From: DASQMT01 sp963839615
GTDB lineage: Bacteria; Actinomycetota; Thermoleophilia; Solirubrobacterales; Solirubrobacteraceae
Assembly (NCBI GenBank): GCA_963839615.1
Contig: CAWIVY010000001.1
Coordinates: forward strand, 248,001-312,000
Length of the DNA stretch: 64,000 nt
Direction: 5' to 3'
The translations under genes and the position numbers were made by a program. Positions 51,592 to 59,873 of the stretch are shown here, piece after piece. Within the stretch, counting starts at the first letter, position 1, and every line of letters begins with the position of its first letter. The notes beneath the pieces are model-generated. The model saw nothing but the letters and a program-made list of their open reading frames with translations. It was not told where the DNA came from and made no database searches.

Positions 51592-53106
51592 ATGCACCGC
51601 TGCTTCGCCGCCGCCGTCGCGCCCATCATCGAGGCGCTCACGCCACGAACGATCGCCGAGGTGGGCGCCGGCTCGGGGAGGCTGACCCGGCGCGTACTCG
51701 AGGCACGGGGCGCCGCACGCGCCACGATCCATGCGATCGACCCGTGCCCGGCCTTCGACCCCGACGATCTCGCCCCGGGCGACGAACGGCTCGTGCTGCA
51801 CACCGATCACAGCCTCGCGGCGCTGCCGCGGATCGGGCCGGTCGACGTCGCCCTGCTCGACGGGGACCCCAACTGGTACACGGTGCACGCCGAGCTCGAA
51901 CTGCTCGCCGCCTCGGCGCGCGACGCGGATCGGCCGCCGCCGGTCGTGGTCGTCCACAACGTGCACTGGCCGTTCGGACGGCGCGACGGCTACCACGACC
52001 CCGCGACGATCCCGGCGGAAGCCCGCCACCCGCATGCCGCAGCCGGGCTCTTGCCGACCCGCTCGGAGCCGGCGCCGGTCGGCCTGGTGCTCGCGGCGTA
52101 CGTGGCGACGAAGGAGCACGGAGAGCGCAACGGCGTGCTGACGGCGATCGAGGACTTCGCCGCCGCCGACGCCGACTCCTGGGAGGTCGTCGACATCCCC
52201 GGCTTTCACGGCGCGGCGATCCTCCTCGCGGACTCCACCGTCGCCGCACGACCGGCGGCCGGCGGACTGATCGGCGCCCTCGAAGCACCGGCGGCGCTGC
52301 GCCGCGCCGCCCGGCGCACCGAGGCCGGACGGATCGAGGCGCTCGTGTCGACCGGCGTGCCGTCCGAGCATCCGCTGGCGGCGCCCGAGCGCCGTCTGCA
52401 GGAGATCGAGTCCCAGACGCGGATGCTCGAAGAGCAGCTTGCGGACGGGCTCCGTCAGCGCGCGATGCAGGACGCGGCGCAATGGCGTGTGGAGATGCTC
52501 GAGCGCGATCTGGCCGCCCGCGATGCGGAGCGGCGCGAGGCCGTCGTTGCGCGCGACGAGCAGGCGCGGGCGGCGGTCGAGGCCTCGGTGCGGCTCGAGC
52601 GCGCGGTCGAGGACCTCGAGTCCGCGCGCAAGGAGCTGGCGGGCTCCGTCCAGGAGTCGTCCGGGCTACGCGAGGCAGTGGCGCGCAAGGAACTCGAGCT
52701 GACCGAGCTCGCGGACCGCGCACGTGTGCTGGGGGGCCGTGCCGCTCATCTCGAGGAGGCGCTCGGCGCCGCGCAGGCCGAGGCCAGAGCCGCGCACGCG
52801 GACGCGCTGGTGCTCGACGGCCGGCTGCGCGCCATGCGAGAGCGCGAGGACGAGATCGCCGGACATGTCCGGGCCGCGGCCGCCTCGCGCTCGTGGCGCC
52901 TGGGTCACGGCTTGATCCGCGCGACGCGCCGGCTCACGTTCCGCCGCGCGGTGAAGTCCGACGGCGCGATCGAGGTTGCGCTGCGCGCGATCGAGCGGCC
53001 TCAGCTCTCGGAGCGCGGCACGATCGGCGCGCCCTCGCTAGGGTCAGGCAGCCCCCCGACGGAGCGAGAAGATGGCATCGAAGATCAGACTATCCGACGG
53101 CCGTGA
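51592..53106 (+). CDS. Methyltransferase (Methyltransf_24-like) - coiled coil protein
   Basis: A 504-residue protein. Residues 1-215 repeat the module seen at 13821-15863 (TIAEVGAGSG near 20, VALLDGDPNWYTVHAELELL near 85, VHNVHWPFGRRDGYHDPATIP, GERNGVLTAIEDF). Residues 265-435 are a coiled coil, closing with AAASRSWRLGHGLIRATRRL. The last 55 residues are weakly conserved. The design (methyltransferase, rod, basic tail) recalls chain-terminating rulers such as WbdD; this is an analogy. Its last 35 bp overlap the small downstream gene. Confidence 0.78.
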   Translation: MHRCFAAAVAPIIEALTPRTIAEVGAGSGRLTRRVLEARGAARATIHAIDPCPAFDPDDLAPGDERLVLHTDHSLAALPRIGPVDVALLDGDPNWYTVHAELELLAASARDADRPPPVVVVHNVHWPFGRRDGYHDPATIPAEARHPHAAAGLLPTRSEPAPVGLVLAAYVATKEHGERNGVLTAIEDFAAADADSWEVVDIPGFHGAAILLADSTVAARPAAGGLIGALEAPAALRRAARRTEAGRIEALVSTGVPSEHPLAAPERRLQEIESQTRMLEEQLADGLRQRAMQDAAQWRVEMLERDLAARDAERREAVVARDEQARAAVEASVRLERAVEDLESARKELAGSVQESSGLREAVARKELELTELADRARVLGGRAAHLEEALGAAQAEARAAHADALVLDGRLRAMREREDEIAGHVRAAAASRSWRLGHGLIRATRRLTFRRAVKSDGAIEVALRAIERPQLSERGTIGAPSLGSGSPPTEREDGIEDQTIRRP

Positions 53107-53266
53107 GATGACGGTCACCCTCGACGGCAAGAAGGTCGTCGAGGAGCTCGAGAAGACCTCGCGCGACGACTCGACGTACACGCGCTTCAGCACGCCGGCG
53201 CGTGCGCGTGTCTGGGTCAATCCGTTGCACGTTTCCGCGATCGAGGATCGCCCGGACCTCGACTGA
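53072..53266 (+). CDS. Small 64-residue protein of unknown function
   Basis: A compact frame from ATG 53072 with a GGAGCGAG purine-rich Shine-Dalgarno-like stretch just upstream. It starts MASKIRLSDGREMTVTLDGKK and ends VWVNPLHVSAIEDRPDLD, predicted as mostly beta strands with one helix. Third-position GC supports coding. It lies between two genes with the same methyltransferase module, overlapping the first by 35 bp and 7 bp from the second, so it is probably co-translated. No family recognised. Confidence 0.6.
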   Translation: MASKIRLSDGREMTVTLDGKKVVEELEKTSRDDSTYTRFSTPARARVWVNPLHVSAIEDRPDLD

Positions 53267-53273
53267 CGCCGCG

Positions 53274-56200
53274 ATGCGGCTCTTCTGGGACATCGTCATC
53301 GAGCCGGTCCTCGCCGCGGCGCGCCCCGAGCGCATCGTGGAGATCGGCGTCGACCAGGGGCTGACGACCGAGCGGCTGGTGGCGTTCGCCGAGAGCTGGG
53401 GAGCGTTCCTGGAGGCGATCGATCCCGAGCCCAAGATCGATACGGCGGTCTGGGAGCGCGAGCACCCGGACACCGTGCGCTTTCACCGGGGTCTGAGCGT
53501 GGAGGTACTGCCCGGTCTGGAACCCGCGGCGGCGGTTCTCATCGACGGCGATCACAACTGGCACACCGTGCGCAGCGAGCTGATGCTGCTCGAGCGCTGC
53601 GCGCGCGAGCATGAGGCCGCGCTCCCCGTCGTGATGCTGCACGACCTGGGCTGGCCCTACGCCTACCGCGATCTCTACTACACCCCCGCGACGATTCCGG
53701 CGGAAGGGCTGCAACCTCATGCGCGCCGCGGGCTGATGCCGGGGACCGCCGAGCTCGTCGAGAACGGTTTCAACGACCACCTCGAGCACGCTGTCCGCGA
53801 GCACGGCCCGCGCAACGGCGTGCGCCGAGCGGTGGACGACTTCATGGCCGAGAGCGACACGGCGTGGAACCTGACGGTCGTGCCCGGCTACCACGGGCTC
53901 GGAATTCTCGTACCGGCCGCGGTGCTCGAGGAGAACGCCCGCCTGCGCGACGCGATCGCCCGGCTCGGCCAATCGGAGTTCCTGACCGAGCTGGTCGACC
54001 AGCTCGAGCTGAGCCGGGTCGAAACCGAGACCCGCCGCCAGCAGGCAGCCCGCCGCCTCGTCGCCACCAACGCCGACCGGGACGCGTTGCGCGAGCGCGT
54101 CGAGGAGCTCGGTGCGCGCGCGCGAGAGCTGGATCGGCTCGACGAGGAGCGCCGGCTCCGTGCGGACCTCGAACAGGACCTGCTGGCCACGGCGCGCGCC
54201 AAGGCCGAGGCCGAGGGGATGTTGCAGGCACGCGCCCGGGAGCTCGAGATCGTCGAGACGGCGCTCCAGGAGGCGCGAGCCGCCGCGACGGCGGCCGCCG
54301 AGCAGGTGAGCTCGGCGCGCGCCGAGCTCGAGGAGACGCTCACCGAGTCACGCCGCGAGGCGCGAGAGCTCGCCGATGCGGCCGCGACCGCCGAGCGGCG
54401 CGCTGTCCTGCACGAGCGCAGCGCGCTCGAGCACGAGCGCCGCGCGGAGGACGCGCGGCGCGCACTCGACGAGGCCGGCCGCGAGCGCCACGAGATCGAG
54501 CAGAAGCTTGCCGAGCGCGATCGCGAGACCGCGCAGCAGCTTGCCGAGCGCGATCGCCAGATCGAGCAGCTCACGGCCGCCCGCATCCGCTTGGCGGCCG
54601 ACCTGGACGACTCCCGCGAGACGCTCGAGCGTGCCCTCGAGGAAGCGCGCGCCGACGCCGGCAAGGCGCGCCTCGCCGCGCGCGAGCTGCTCGAGCAGAT
54701 CCAGGTCCACGAGATCGAGAGCGGCGGGCGTGAGGAGGAGCTACGGCTCCTGCGTCACTCGCTCGCCGAGGCCCGCGCCGACGCCGAGATCGCGATCGCG
54801 CAGCGGATCGGGCTCGAGTCGCAGATGGCCGCCCTCTCCGCGGAGCACGATGCGGCGATCGCGCGGGCTGCCGTGCAGGGCGGGCCCGGGCCCGCGACTC
54901 CGCCGGCGCCCGCGACTCCGCCGCCCGCGCCCGCGACTCCGCCGCCCGCGGCCGCGACTCCGCCGCCCGCGTCCACGACTCCGCCGCCCGCGTCCACGAC
55001 TCCGGCGGCACCCGCGACTCCGGCGGCTCCCGCGACTCCGCCGGTGCCGGTGAAATGGCCGATGCGCGAGCTGACGGACCCCGAGCTACAGGCTCAAGCC
55101 CAGTTCCTGCGCGAATATCCGGACCCGCCCGCGGCCCCGGGTTGTCCGGAGGTGGTCGATTCGATCGCGCTCCCGTCGGTGCGCGACCTCGGGCACGTGC
55201 TCGTCGAGACCCATGATCCCGGCCGGTCCGCGCCGGCCGTCGACGTGATCGTGTGCGTGCACGACGCGCTCGACGACGTCCGGCGCTGCCTGTGGTCGAT
55301 CCTCGACAAGACCGATCGCCCGCTCCGGCTCGTGCTCGTGAACGACGGGAGCGGCGAGGCGACGACCGCCTACCTGCGCTCCGTCGCCGCCGCCGAGCCG
55401 GCGATCCACCTCGTCGAGAACCTCGAGCCCCCGCACGGGTACACGATCGCCGCCAACCTCGGGCTCCGCGCGGCGACCGGCGACTACCTCGTCCTGCTCA
55501 ACAGCGACACGATCGTCACGCGCGGCTGGCTCGACCGGATCATCGAATGCGGGGAGTCAGATCCGTCGATCGGCATCCTGGGACCGCTCTCGAATGCGGC
55601 CAGCCACCAATCGGTGCCCGAGCTGCGCGACAAGCTCGGCTGGGCGACGAACGCGCTTCCGCGCTACGCGACTCCCGACGCCCTCGCGACGCTGCTGACG
55701 CGCATCGCCTCCCCACCCCAGCGTCCGCGCGTTCCCTTCATCAACGGCTTCTGCTTCGTGATCAAGCGCGCGGTGGTCGATGCGATCGGCTACTTCGACG
55801 AGGAGCACTTCGCCAGCGGCTACTGCGAGGAGAACGATTACTCGGTGCGCGCGGGAGAAGCCGGGTTCGAGCTCGCGATCGCCGACGACGCCTACGTGTT
55901 CCATGCCAAGTCGAAGTCGTTCTCGCCGCAGGGCCGGCAGGTGCTCGCCAAGCGCAACTACCAGATCTTCCTCGAGAAGCACGGGCGCGAGCGGATCAAT
56001 GCGATGGTCCAGAGCCTCGAGACGAACACGGCGCTGACCCCGTTGCGGGTATCGATGAGCGACGCGCTCTCGAGCGGCCACTCGCTCGCCTCCGCGCTCG
56101 ACGCCGCGCGCCACGATCCGCTGCGGATCGTCTTCGTGCTGCCCGGACTGGGCGCCGGCGGCTCGGGTGGCTCGCATTCCATCTACCAGGAGGTCACGGG

Positions 56201-57230
56201 GCTCCGCGCGCTCGGACTCGACGCCACGATCGCGCTCAACGCGGCGGCGATGCAACGCGCGCGCGGCGCCTACGACGACGTCGAGGAGCTGTTCCGTCCG
56301 TATCGCGACGTCGACGAGCTGGCGGCCGTCACCGCCGGCGCCGACATCATCTCCGCGACCCATTTCAAGTCGGTCAGCCTCGTCGCCCAGTTGCGCGAGC
56401 GCCGGGACGACTTCATCCCGGCCTACTACATCCAGGACTACGAGCCGTTCTTCACCGCCACGAACTCAGCGGACATCCGCGAGGCGCTCGCGAGCTACAC
56501 GCTGATCCCGGACTGCCTGCTCTTCGCCAAGACACACTGGTTGTGCAACATCGTCGCCGCGCGTCACACCGTCCAGGTGGCGAAGGTCGAGCCGAGCATC
56601 GACGAGCAGCTGTACCGCGAGACAGGCCTGCGAGCGGGCTCGGCGAGCCTGCGGGTCGCGGCGATGATCCGGCCGCGGACCCCGCGGCGGCAGCCGACTG
56701 CCACCGTCGCCGCGCTCGAAGCGGTGAGCAGCGCGCTCGGACCGGACGTGAGCATCACCTCGTTCGGGTGCCCCCAGGCGGAGCTCGAGCGGTTCACCGG
56801 CCACGACGCGATCCTCCGCAACCACCGCGGCATCCTGTCGCGCGCCCAGGTCTCCGAGCTCCTCGGAACGACCGACGTGTTCCTCGATCTCTCGATGTAC
56901 CAGGCGTTCGGACGCACCGCACTGGAAGCGATGGCATGCGGTGCGACCGCCGTCGTGCCACGGCTCGGCGGCGTCTGGGAGTTCGTCGAGCACCGCGAGA
57001 ACGCGATCGCGATCGACGCGTTCGATCCCCAGCAGGCCGTCGACGCGCTGAGCGAGCTCGCCGCCGACCGCAAGCTGCTCCAGGGCCTGCAGTCGCGCGC
57101 GCTGGCCACGGCTTCGCGATACTCGATCCTGCGCGCTTCGCTGTCGGAGTACCTGCTCTTCGCCGCCGAGCGCCGGCGCCGGACGGGGGCGGCTCAGTCG
57201 GACGGCGCCCTGAGAAGGCGGGTCTCGTAG
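53274..57230 (+). CDS. Methyltransferase - coiled coil - GT2 - WsaF-like glycosyltransferase megaenzyme
   Basis: A 1,318-residue protein. Residues 1-225 are the third copy of the Methyltransf_24-like module (RIVEIGVDQGLTTE, VLIDGDHNWHTVRSELMLLE, DLYYTPATIP). Residues 225-535 are a long coiled coil. Residues 540-591 are an ATPPPAx repeat linker. Residues 655-880 are GT2 (VDVIVCVHDALDDVRRCL, LVLVNDGSG, YLVLLNSDTIVTRGWLD, FINGFCFVIKRAV). Residues 950-1310 resemble WsaF-type rhamnosyltransferases (LPGLGAGGSGGSHSIYQEV, YYIQDYEPFF, VFLDLSMYQAFGRTALEAMACG). ATG 53274 follows the small gene by 7 bp. The end overlaps the convergent GT4 by 37 bp. Confidence 0.83.
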   Translation: MRLFWDIVIEPVLAAARPERIVEIGVDQGLTTERLVAFAESWGAFLEAIDPEPKIDTAVWEREHPDTVRFHRGLSVEVLPGLEPAAAVLIDGDHNWHTVRSELMLLERCAREHEAALPVVMLHDLGWPYAYRDLYYTPATIPAEGLQPHARRGLMPGTAELVENGFNDHLEHAVREHGPRNGVRRAVDDFMAESDTAWNLTVVPGYHGLGILVPAAVLEENARLRDAIARLGQSEFLTELVDQLELSRVETETRRQQAARRLVATNADRDALRERVEELGARARELDRLDEERRLRADLEQDLLATARAKAEAEGMLQARARELEIVETALQEARAAATAAAEQVSSARAELEETLTESRREARELADAAATAERRAVLHERSALEHERRAEDARRALDEAGRERHEIEQKLAERDRETAQQLAERDRQIEQLTAARIRLAADLDDSRETLERALEEARADAGKARLAARELLEQIQVHEIESGGREEELRLLRHSLAEARADAEIAIAQRIGLESQMAALSAEHDAAIARAAVQGGPGPATPPAPATPPPAPATPPPAAATPPPASTTPPPASTTPAAPATPAAPATPPVPVKWPMRELTDPELQAQAQFLREYPDPPAAPGCPEVVDSIALPSVRDLGHVLVETHDPGRSAPAVDVIVCVHDALDDVRRCLWSILDKTDRPLRLVLVNDGSGEATTAYLRSVAAAEPAIHLVENLEPPHGYTIAANLGLRAATGDYLVLLNSDTIVTRGWLDRIIECGESDPSIGILGPLSNAASHQSVPELRDKLGWATNALPRYATPDALATLLTRIASPPQRPRVPFINGFCFVIKRAVVDAIGYFDEEHFASGYCEENDYSVRAGEAGFELAIADDAYVFHAKSKSFSPQGRQVLAKRNYQIFLEKHGRERINAMVQSLETNTALTPLRVSMSDALSSGHSLASALDAARHDPLRIVFVLPGLGAGGSGGSHSIYQEVTGLRALGLDATIALNAAAMQRARGAYDDVEELFRPYRDVDELAAVTAGADIISATHFKSVSLVAQLRERRDDFIPAYYIQDYEPFFTATNSADIREALASYTLIPDCLLFAKTHWLCNIVAARHTVQVAKVEPSIDEQLYRETGLRAGSASLRVAAMIRPRTPRRQPTATVAALEAVSSALGPDVSITSFGCPQAELERFTGHDAILRNHRGILSRAQVSELLGTTDVFLDLSMYQAFGRTALEAMACGATAVVPRLGGVWEFVEHRENAIAIDAFDPQQAVDALSELAADRKLLQGLQSRALATASRYSILRASLSEYLLFAAERRRRTGAAQSDGALRRRVS
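54892..55045 (+). repeat. 18-21 bp tandem repeat encoding an ATPPPAx linker
   Basis: Units of the form GCGACTCCGCCGCCCGCG repeat about eight times in frame, encoding ATPPPAP, ATPPPAA, TTPPPAS and variants between the coiled coil and the GT2 domain. Confidence 0.85.
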
Positions 57231-58321
57231 ATCGAGAGCAGGTGCTCGCGCTCGTCGGTCCAGGAAAGGGCCCGGGACGCGGCATCGAGCCGAGCGGACC
57301 GATCCGTGTCGTCGCGGCCCGAGAACGCGGCCCGCAGCCTCGTCGCGAGCCCCTCGGGGTCGGAGGGGGCGGTCGTGGTCCCGATGCGGTGACGTTCGAC
57401 CAGCCCGCGCGCCTCAGGCAGGTCGCTCATCACGACCGGCACGCCCGCCGCCACGTACTCGAAGACCTTGTTCGGCAACGCGAGGCGGTGGTTCTCGCAC
57501 GTGTCCTGAAGCAGCGACACGCCGACGTCCGCATCCGCGGTGTGCTCGAGCAGCTCCTTCAGCGGTACCGACGGGACGAAGTGAACGCGCTCGCCGGCGT
57601 TCTCACGCAGCTTTCCCTCGTACGCGCGCTCACCGGACCCGAGAAAGCAGAGGTGGGCGTCGGGCAGCTGGTCCATCGCTTCGATCAACACCTCGCAGCC
57701 GCGATCCTCCGCCGGCGCGCCCTGATGGAGTACGAGCGGCGCGTCGCCGATCCCGAGCTTCGATCGCAGCCGGCCCGTGGGGACCTGGGGCGGCAGGAGC
57801 TCGGTGAGGTTGCGCACGACGGTGGGGCGCTCGCGCAGCGCGTACAGCGCCTGGAGCCGGTCCGCGATCCCGTCGCTCACGGTGATCACCGCGTCCGCGC
57901 GCGGGGCGCCGACACCTTCGATCCAGGTCACGAAGCGCGCCCAGCGACCATCCCGGTAGGGAACACCCGTGGCGAGCTCGTGGGAGTCATAGACGAGCTT
58001 CGCCCGCGTCAAGCGCTTGCCGACCAGCCCCGGGAGCAACATCGCCGCGTCGTGCGCATGCACGACGTCCGGGCGCAGGCGGACCAGCCGCGCCACGAAC
58101 GCCGCCAGGAAGACCAACCGGTAGGCCTGGAACGGCAGCGCGCGGCGGACCCACGCGGGCGGCGCGACGGAGAGGCGGGTGAAGCCGTCGAGCGTCCCGG
58201 CCGCGTCGCGGTCCAGCTCGAGCACCGTCACCGCATGGCCGGCCTCGACGAGCGCCTTCGCCTCGCGGCGCACGCGCGAGTCGTGCAGGACCGACTTGTG
58301 CAGCAGCATCGCAATCCTCAC
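57194..58321 (-). CDS. Glycosyltransferase family 4 (GT-B fold)
   Basis: A 375-residue GT4 from GTG 58321, with GAGGTG 7 nt upstream. Features are IAMLLHKSVLHDSRVRREAKALVEAGH, DVVHAHDAAMLLPGLVG, KLVYDSHELATGVPY, LVLHQGAPAEDRGCEVLIEAM and LALPNKVFEYVAAGVPVVMSD. It is the third member of the subgroup at 31556 and 36150. It follows the surface-protein gene by 12 bp, so they form one unit. Confidence 0.88.
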   Translation of the reverse strand: MRIAMLLHKSVLHDSRVRREAKALVEAGHAVTVLELDRDAAGTLDGFTRLSVAPPAWVRRALPFQAYRLVFLAAFVARLVRLRPDVVHAHDAAMLLPGLVGKRLTRAKLVYDSHELATGVPYRDGRWARFVTWIEGVGAPRADAVITVSDGIADRLQALYALRERPTVVRNLTELLPPQVPTGRLRSKLGIGDAPLVLHQGAPAEDRGCEVLIEAMDQLPDAHLCFLGSGERAYEGKLRENAGERVHFVPSVPLKELLEHTADADVGVSLLQDTCENHRLALPNKVFEYVAAGVPVVMSDLPEARGLVERHRIGTTTAPSDPEGLATRLRAAFSGRDDTDRSARLDAASRALSWTDEREHLLSIYETRLLRAPSD

Positions 58322-58333
58322 GCGCAGGTCACC

Positions 58334-58885
58334 TCAGCGCTTGCGCAATGACTGACGACCCGCGAACCCCAGGCCCGCCGCCGCAGCGACGGCCAGGACG
58401 ATGAGCAGCAGGGCGCGACCGGTCGACGGAGAGCTGACGTTCGCGGTTCTGATCGCATCCTCGCCGGCGGAGTCGCCGTTCCCGGCCCCGGCAGCGCCGC
58501 CGGCCGCGCTCGCGTCGGCGCCGGCTCCCGCCCCGGCCTCGTCCTCCGAGCTGCCGTTGCCCTGCTTCCCGCTCGCCTCCGCGGAGGCGCCGGGCACCTC
58601 GCTGGAGGAGCCGAAGCCGTTCTCGGAGTGGATCGAGGACTCCGTGTCCTGAGTCGCGGCCGGGACACTCGAGGCCGGCGTCCCGCCATCGCCGTTGCCG
58701 GCCTGCGAGCCGCCGGTGCCGCCTCCGCGCGGCGCGGCATCGTCGCGCGCCGACTCGAGCGGGATCTCGTAGATGACGCCAGAGGGGCTGTCCGCGTCCG
58801 GGTCGGTGGCCTGCGCGTGGGCCACGCCGGGCGCGATCCCGGCAATGGCGAGCAGGGTCGCTGCCAGCGTGGAGATGGTCCGCAT
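58334..58885 (-). CDS. Secreted protein with C-terminal membrane anchor
   Basis: A 183-residue surface protein. A signal peptide MRTISTLAATLLAIAGIAPGVAHA is followed by a Gly/Ser/Ala/Asp-rich disordered region (about 40-145), then SPSTGRALLLIVLAVAAAAGLGFAG and the basic end RQSLRKR. The tripartite tail (xPxTG-like motif, hydrophobic segment, positive charge) resembles a sortase signal but lacks LPxTG, so it may be a simple tail anchor. ATG 58885 is preceded by TAGCAT at 8 nt. Function unknown. Confidence 0.65.
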   Translation of the reverse strand: MRTISTLAATLLAIAGIAPGVAHAQATDPDADSPSGVIYEIPLESARDDAAPRGGGTGGSQAGNGDGGTPASSVPAATQDTESSIHSENGFGSSSEVPGASAEASGKQGNGSSEDEAGAGAGADASAAGGAAGAGNGDSAGEDAIRTANVSSPSTGRALLLIVLAVAAAAGLGFAGRQSLRKR

Positions 58886-58893
58886 TGGGGACC

Positions 58894-58899
58894 ATGCTA
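58894..58899 (-). promoter_or_regulatory. -10 element (TAGCAT) of the surface-protein gene
   Basis: TAGCAT on the minus strand, 8 nt before ATG 58885. The rest of the 190-bp region up to 59075 holds only the divergent promoter. Confidence 0.55.
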
Positions 58900-59060
58900 A
58901 CCAGGTCTCATACTCCGTTGCCAGCTCAGGTGCCGCAGGCGGCTCGGCATCGGCCTGCTCCTGGACGACCATTTCTTGCAAGGCGGCGCTTCGCTGCCAT
59001 AGGCTTGAACCTGGCTTGTTGCCAGACTGACACGCCGTTTCTCGGTGTGACCGTTGAGAC

Positions 59061-59066
59061 TACTGT
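59061..59066 (+). promoter_or_regulatory. -10 element (TACTGT) of the initiating sugar transferase
   Basis: TACTGT with a 9-nt spacer to ATG 59076. Confidence 0.55.
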
Positions 59067-59075
59067 TTACCCCGC

Positions 59076-59861
59076 ATGCTGACTGCTCGTGATCCGCTGC
59101 GACGGCTACGTCGTTCCCCAAGAGTCGCCGACCGGATCCCACCGGCGCTGCGAGCGCTCGATCTCGTGGTGCTCGTGCTCGCGCTGCCGCTGGTGCTCCT
59201 GCTGGCAGGAGCGCTGGCGCTGGCCGTCTATCTCGACTCTCCCGGACCGGTGCTCTACCGCTCGCGCCGCGTCGGGCGCGGCGGGCGTGTCTTCTCGATG
59301 CTCAAGTTCCGCACGATGCGCAACGACTCCGAGGGCCCGCCGCTGAGCGTCGCGGGCGACGAGCGCTACACGCCGCTGGGCCGCAGGCTCGCCGCGAGCC
59401 GGCTCGACGAGCTGCCGCAGCTGTGGAACGTCGTCCGCGGCGAGATGCGGCTCGTCGGCCCGCGGCCCGAGCTCGAGGACTTCGTGCGCCACTTCGCCGA
59501 CCAGTACGAGACGATCCTCAGCGTGCCGCCCGGCCTGACCGGGCCGTCGCAGGTCGAGTACGCGTGGGAGGGCGACGTGCTGGCGCATGCCCAGGAAGTG
59601 GACCGGGCGCGGGTCTATCGTGAGTCGATCCTGCCGCTCAAGCTCGCCATCGACCTCGAGTACGCCCACCGGCACAGCGTGTGGCACGACCTGCAGATCA
59701 TGGTCCTGACCGTCCTCCTGCCGCTGCGGCGCGCCGCTCGGCTCCTCATCCCCCAGGCCGAGGCCATGCGCGCGGCGCGACCGTTCGTCGGCGCCGCCGT
59801 CGCGATGCTCGTCGTCGCGCTCGCGTTCGTGTTCGCTCTCGAAGCAAACGCGCCGTTCTAG
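59076..59861 (+). CDS. Polyprenyl-phosphate sugar-1-phosphate transferase (bacterial sugar transferase)
   Basis: A 261-residue initiating enzyme that loads the first sugar phosphate onto undecaprenyl phosphate. It contains the hydrophobic/re-entrant segment at 28-50, SPGPVLYRSRRVGRGGRVFSMLKFRTM, and the catalytic-core stretch LDELPQLWNVVRGEMRLVGPRPE (near 112-134), then GLTGPSQVEY. It lacks the long N-terminal membrane half of WbaP/WcaJ, like the short PglC type, but adds a hydrophobic C-terminal segment (about 240-257). Its TAG stop opens the -10 of the polymerase gene. Confidence 0.93.
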   Translation: MLTARDPLRRLRRSPRVADRIPPALRALDLVVLVLALPLVLLLAGALALAVYLDSPGPVLYRSRRVGRGGRVFSMLKFRTMRNDSEGPPLSVAGDERYTPLGRRLAASRLDELPQLWNVVRGEMRLVGPRPELEDFVRHFADQYETILSVPPGLTGPSQVEYAWEGDVLAHAQEVDRARVYRESILPLKLAIDLEYAHRHSVWHDLQIMVLTVLLPLRRAARLLIPQAEAMRAARPFVGAAVAMLVVALAFVFALEANAPF

Positions 59862-59864
59862 ATT
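59859..59864 (+). promoter_or_regulatory. -10 element (TAGATT) of the polymerase/ligase-like gene
   Basis: TAGATT with a 9-nt spacer to ATG 59874, overlapping the stop codon of the sugar transferase. Confidence 0.55.
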
Positions 59865-59873
59865 TTCGTCACA

